64,000 bases of DNA from Sphingomonas sp. 3P27F8. Lineage in GTDB: Bacteria > Pseudomonadota > Alphaproteobacteria > Sphingomonadales > Sphingomonadaceae. The notes beneath the pieces are model-generated. The model did not search any database and was not told the DNA's origin. It saw only the letters and a list, made by a program, of their open reading frames with translations. Location: NCBI RefSeq assembly GCF_005502745.1, contig NZ_SCNL01000007.1, positions 124,001 to 188,000 of the forward strand. Reading direction: 5' to 3'. This document shows, one piece after another, positions 63,838 to 64,000 of this stretch (the first letter of the stretch is position 1; each line of letters starts with the position of its first letter). The translations under genes and the position numbers were made by a program.

Positions 63838-64000
63838 ATGACCTCTCCCCGCCGCACCTTCGCGATCATCTCCCATCCTGACGCGGGCAAGACCACGCTT
63901 ACCGAAAAGCTGCTCTATGTCGGCGGCGCGATCCACCTTGCCGGCGAGGTGAAGGCGCGCGGGGCGAACCGGCGCGCGCGATCGGACTGGATGAAGATCG
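63838..64000 (+). CDS. prfC: Peptide chain release factor 3, N-terminal part (3' end outside window)
   Basis: The first 54 codons are present. The GTPase P-loop [15 protein letters not shown] lies at residues 12-26, followed by [14 protein letters not shown] and [10 protein letters not shown]. This is typical of RF3 rather than EF-G or LepA, because of the HPDAGKTT loop and the RARSDWM switch I. RF3 recycles RF1/RF2 after termination. The ATG at 63838 follows an AT-rich patch (tttttttgaaag). The gene continues beyond 64000. Confidence 0.92.
   Translation, partial: MTSPRRTFAIISHPDAGKTTLTEKLLYVGGAIHLAGEVKARGANRRARSDWMKI

Overview
The window reads as chromosomal DNA of a sphingomonad (Alphaproteobacteria, most like Sphingomonas). 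This rests on G+C near 65-68% in the housekeeping genes, gene orders I associate with that group (hemW / lipoprotein / rsmI / yraN / gshB; rnd-lptC-lptA-lptB-rpoN; atpHAGDC; glnK-amtB), and a short ATP synthase epsilon subunit. It is dense, mostly core genome. I see no rRNA, tRNA, intact insertion sequence, prophage or CRISPR array.

Layout. 1-16.5 kb: the end of a dienelactone hydrolase, ftsK, a UbiH-type hydroxylase, the repair nuclease pdeM and a ligase-associated DEXH helicase separated by two peptidase genes, an AraC-type regulator, a CAP lipoprotein, hemW, a penicillin-binding-protein activator lipoprotein head-to-head with rsmI-yraN-gshB, and xerC. 16.5-24.5 kb: priA with a clear terminator, then an AT-richer island holding a solitary Cas5d-like gene split by a -1 frameshift at a T7 run, then the complete F1 operon (delta, alpha, gamma, beta, epsilon). 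24.5-35 kb: a second dienelactone hydrolase, an enoyl-CoA hydratase, ada, a lone cpaF, a PDZ aspartic protease, a polyhydroxyalkanoate-related set (phaR, PhaC-like hydrolase, thiolase), and an MHS-type transporter with a large extra loop. 34.9-42.3 kb: a valine/isobutyrate catabolic operon (mmsA, lipoprotein, acyl-CoA dehydrogenase, 3-hydroxyisobutyryl-CoA hydrolase, enoyl-CoA hydratase, mmsB) ending in an unusual Gre-family gene, with a divergent LysR regulator. 42.3-46.5 kb: rpoN and the Lpt export genes with RNase D. 46.5-54 kb: a glycine-rich double cold-shock protein, glutaminyl cyclase, a decayed racemase, glnK-amtB behind a textbook sigma-54 promoter, a frameshifted DUF2007 gene, a PPOX flavoprotein, tldD and a zinc-finger protein. 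54-64 kb: an ABC ATPase, hisG-hisD-nusB, DUF2332, a DUF1801 remnant, rpmI-rplT, pheS-pheT, an aldose epimerase-like gene and the start of prfC.

How parts connect. rpoN is encoded about 7 kb from a glnK-amtB operon whose promoter matches the sigma-54 consensus at every fixed position. The mms operon encodes most steps from isobutyryl-CoA to propionyl-CoA. The most unusual item is the Cas5d-like gene at 18819-19387. It has no other cas gene and no array in the window, differs in base composition from its neighbours, and has its two halves joined at an in-frame T TTT TTT heptamer followed by small hairpins. It could be a decaying relic, a sequencing indel, or a gene expressed by programmed frameshifting. 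The sequence alone does not decide.
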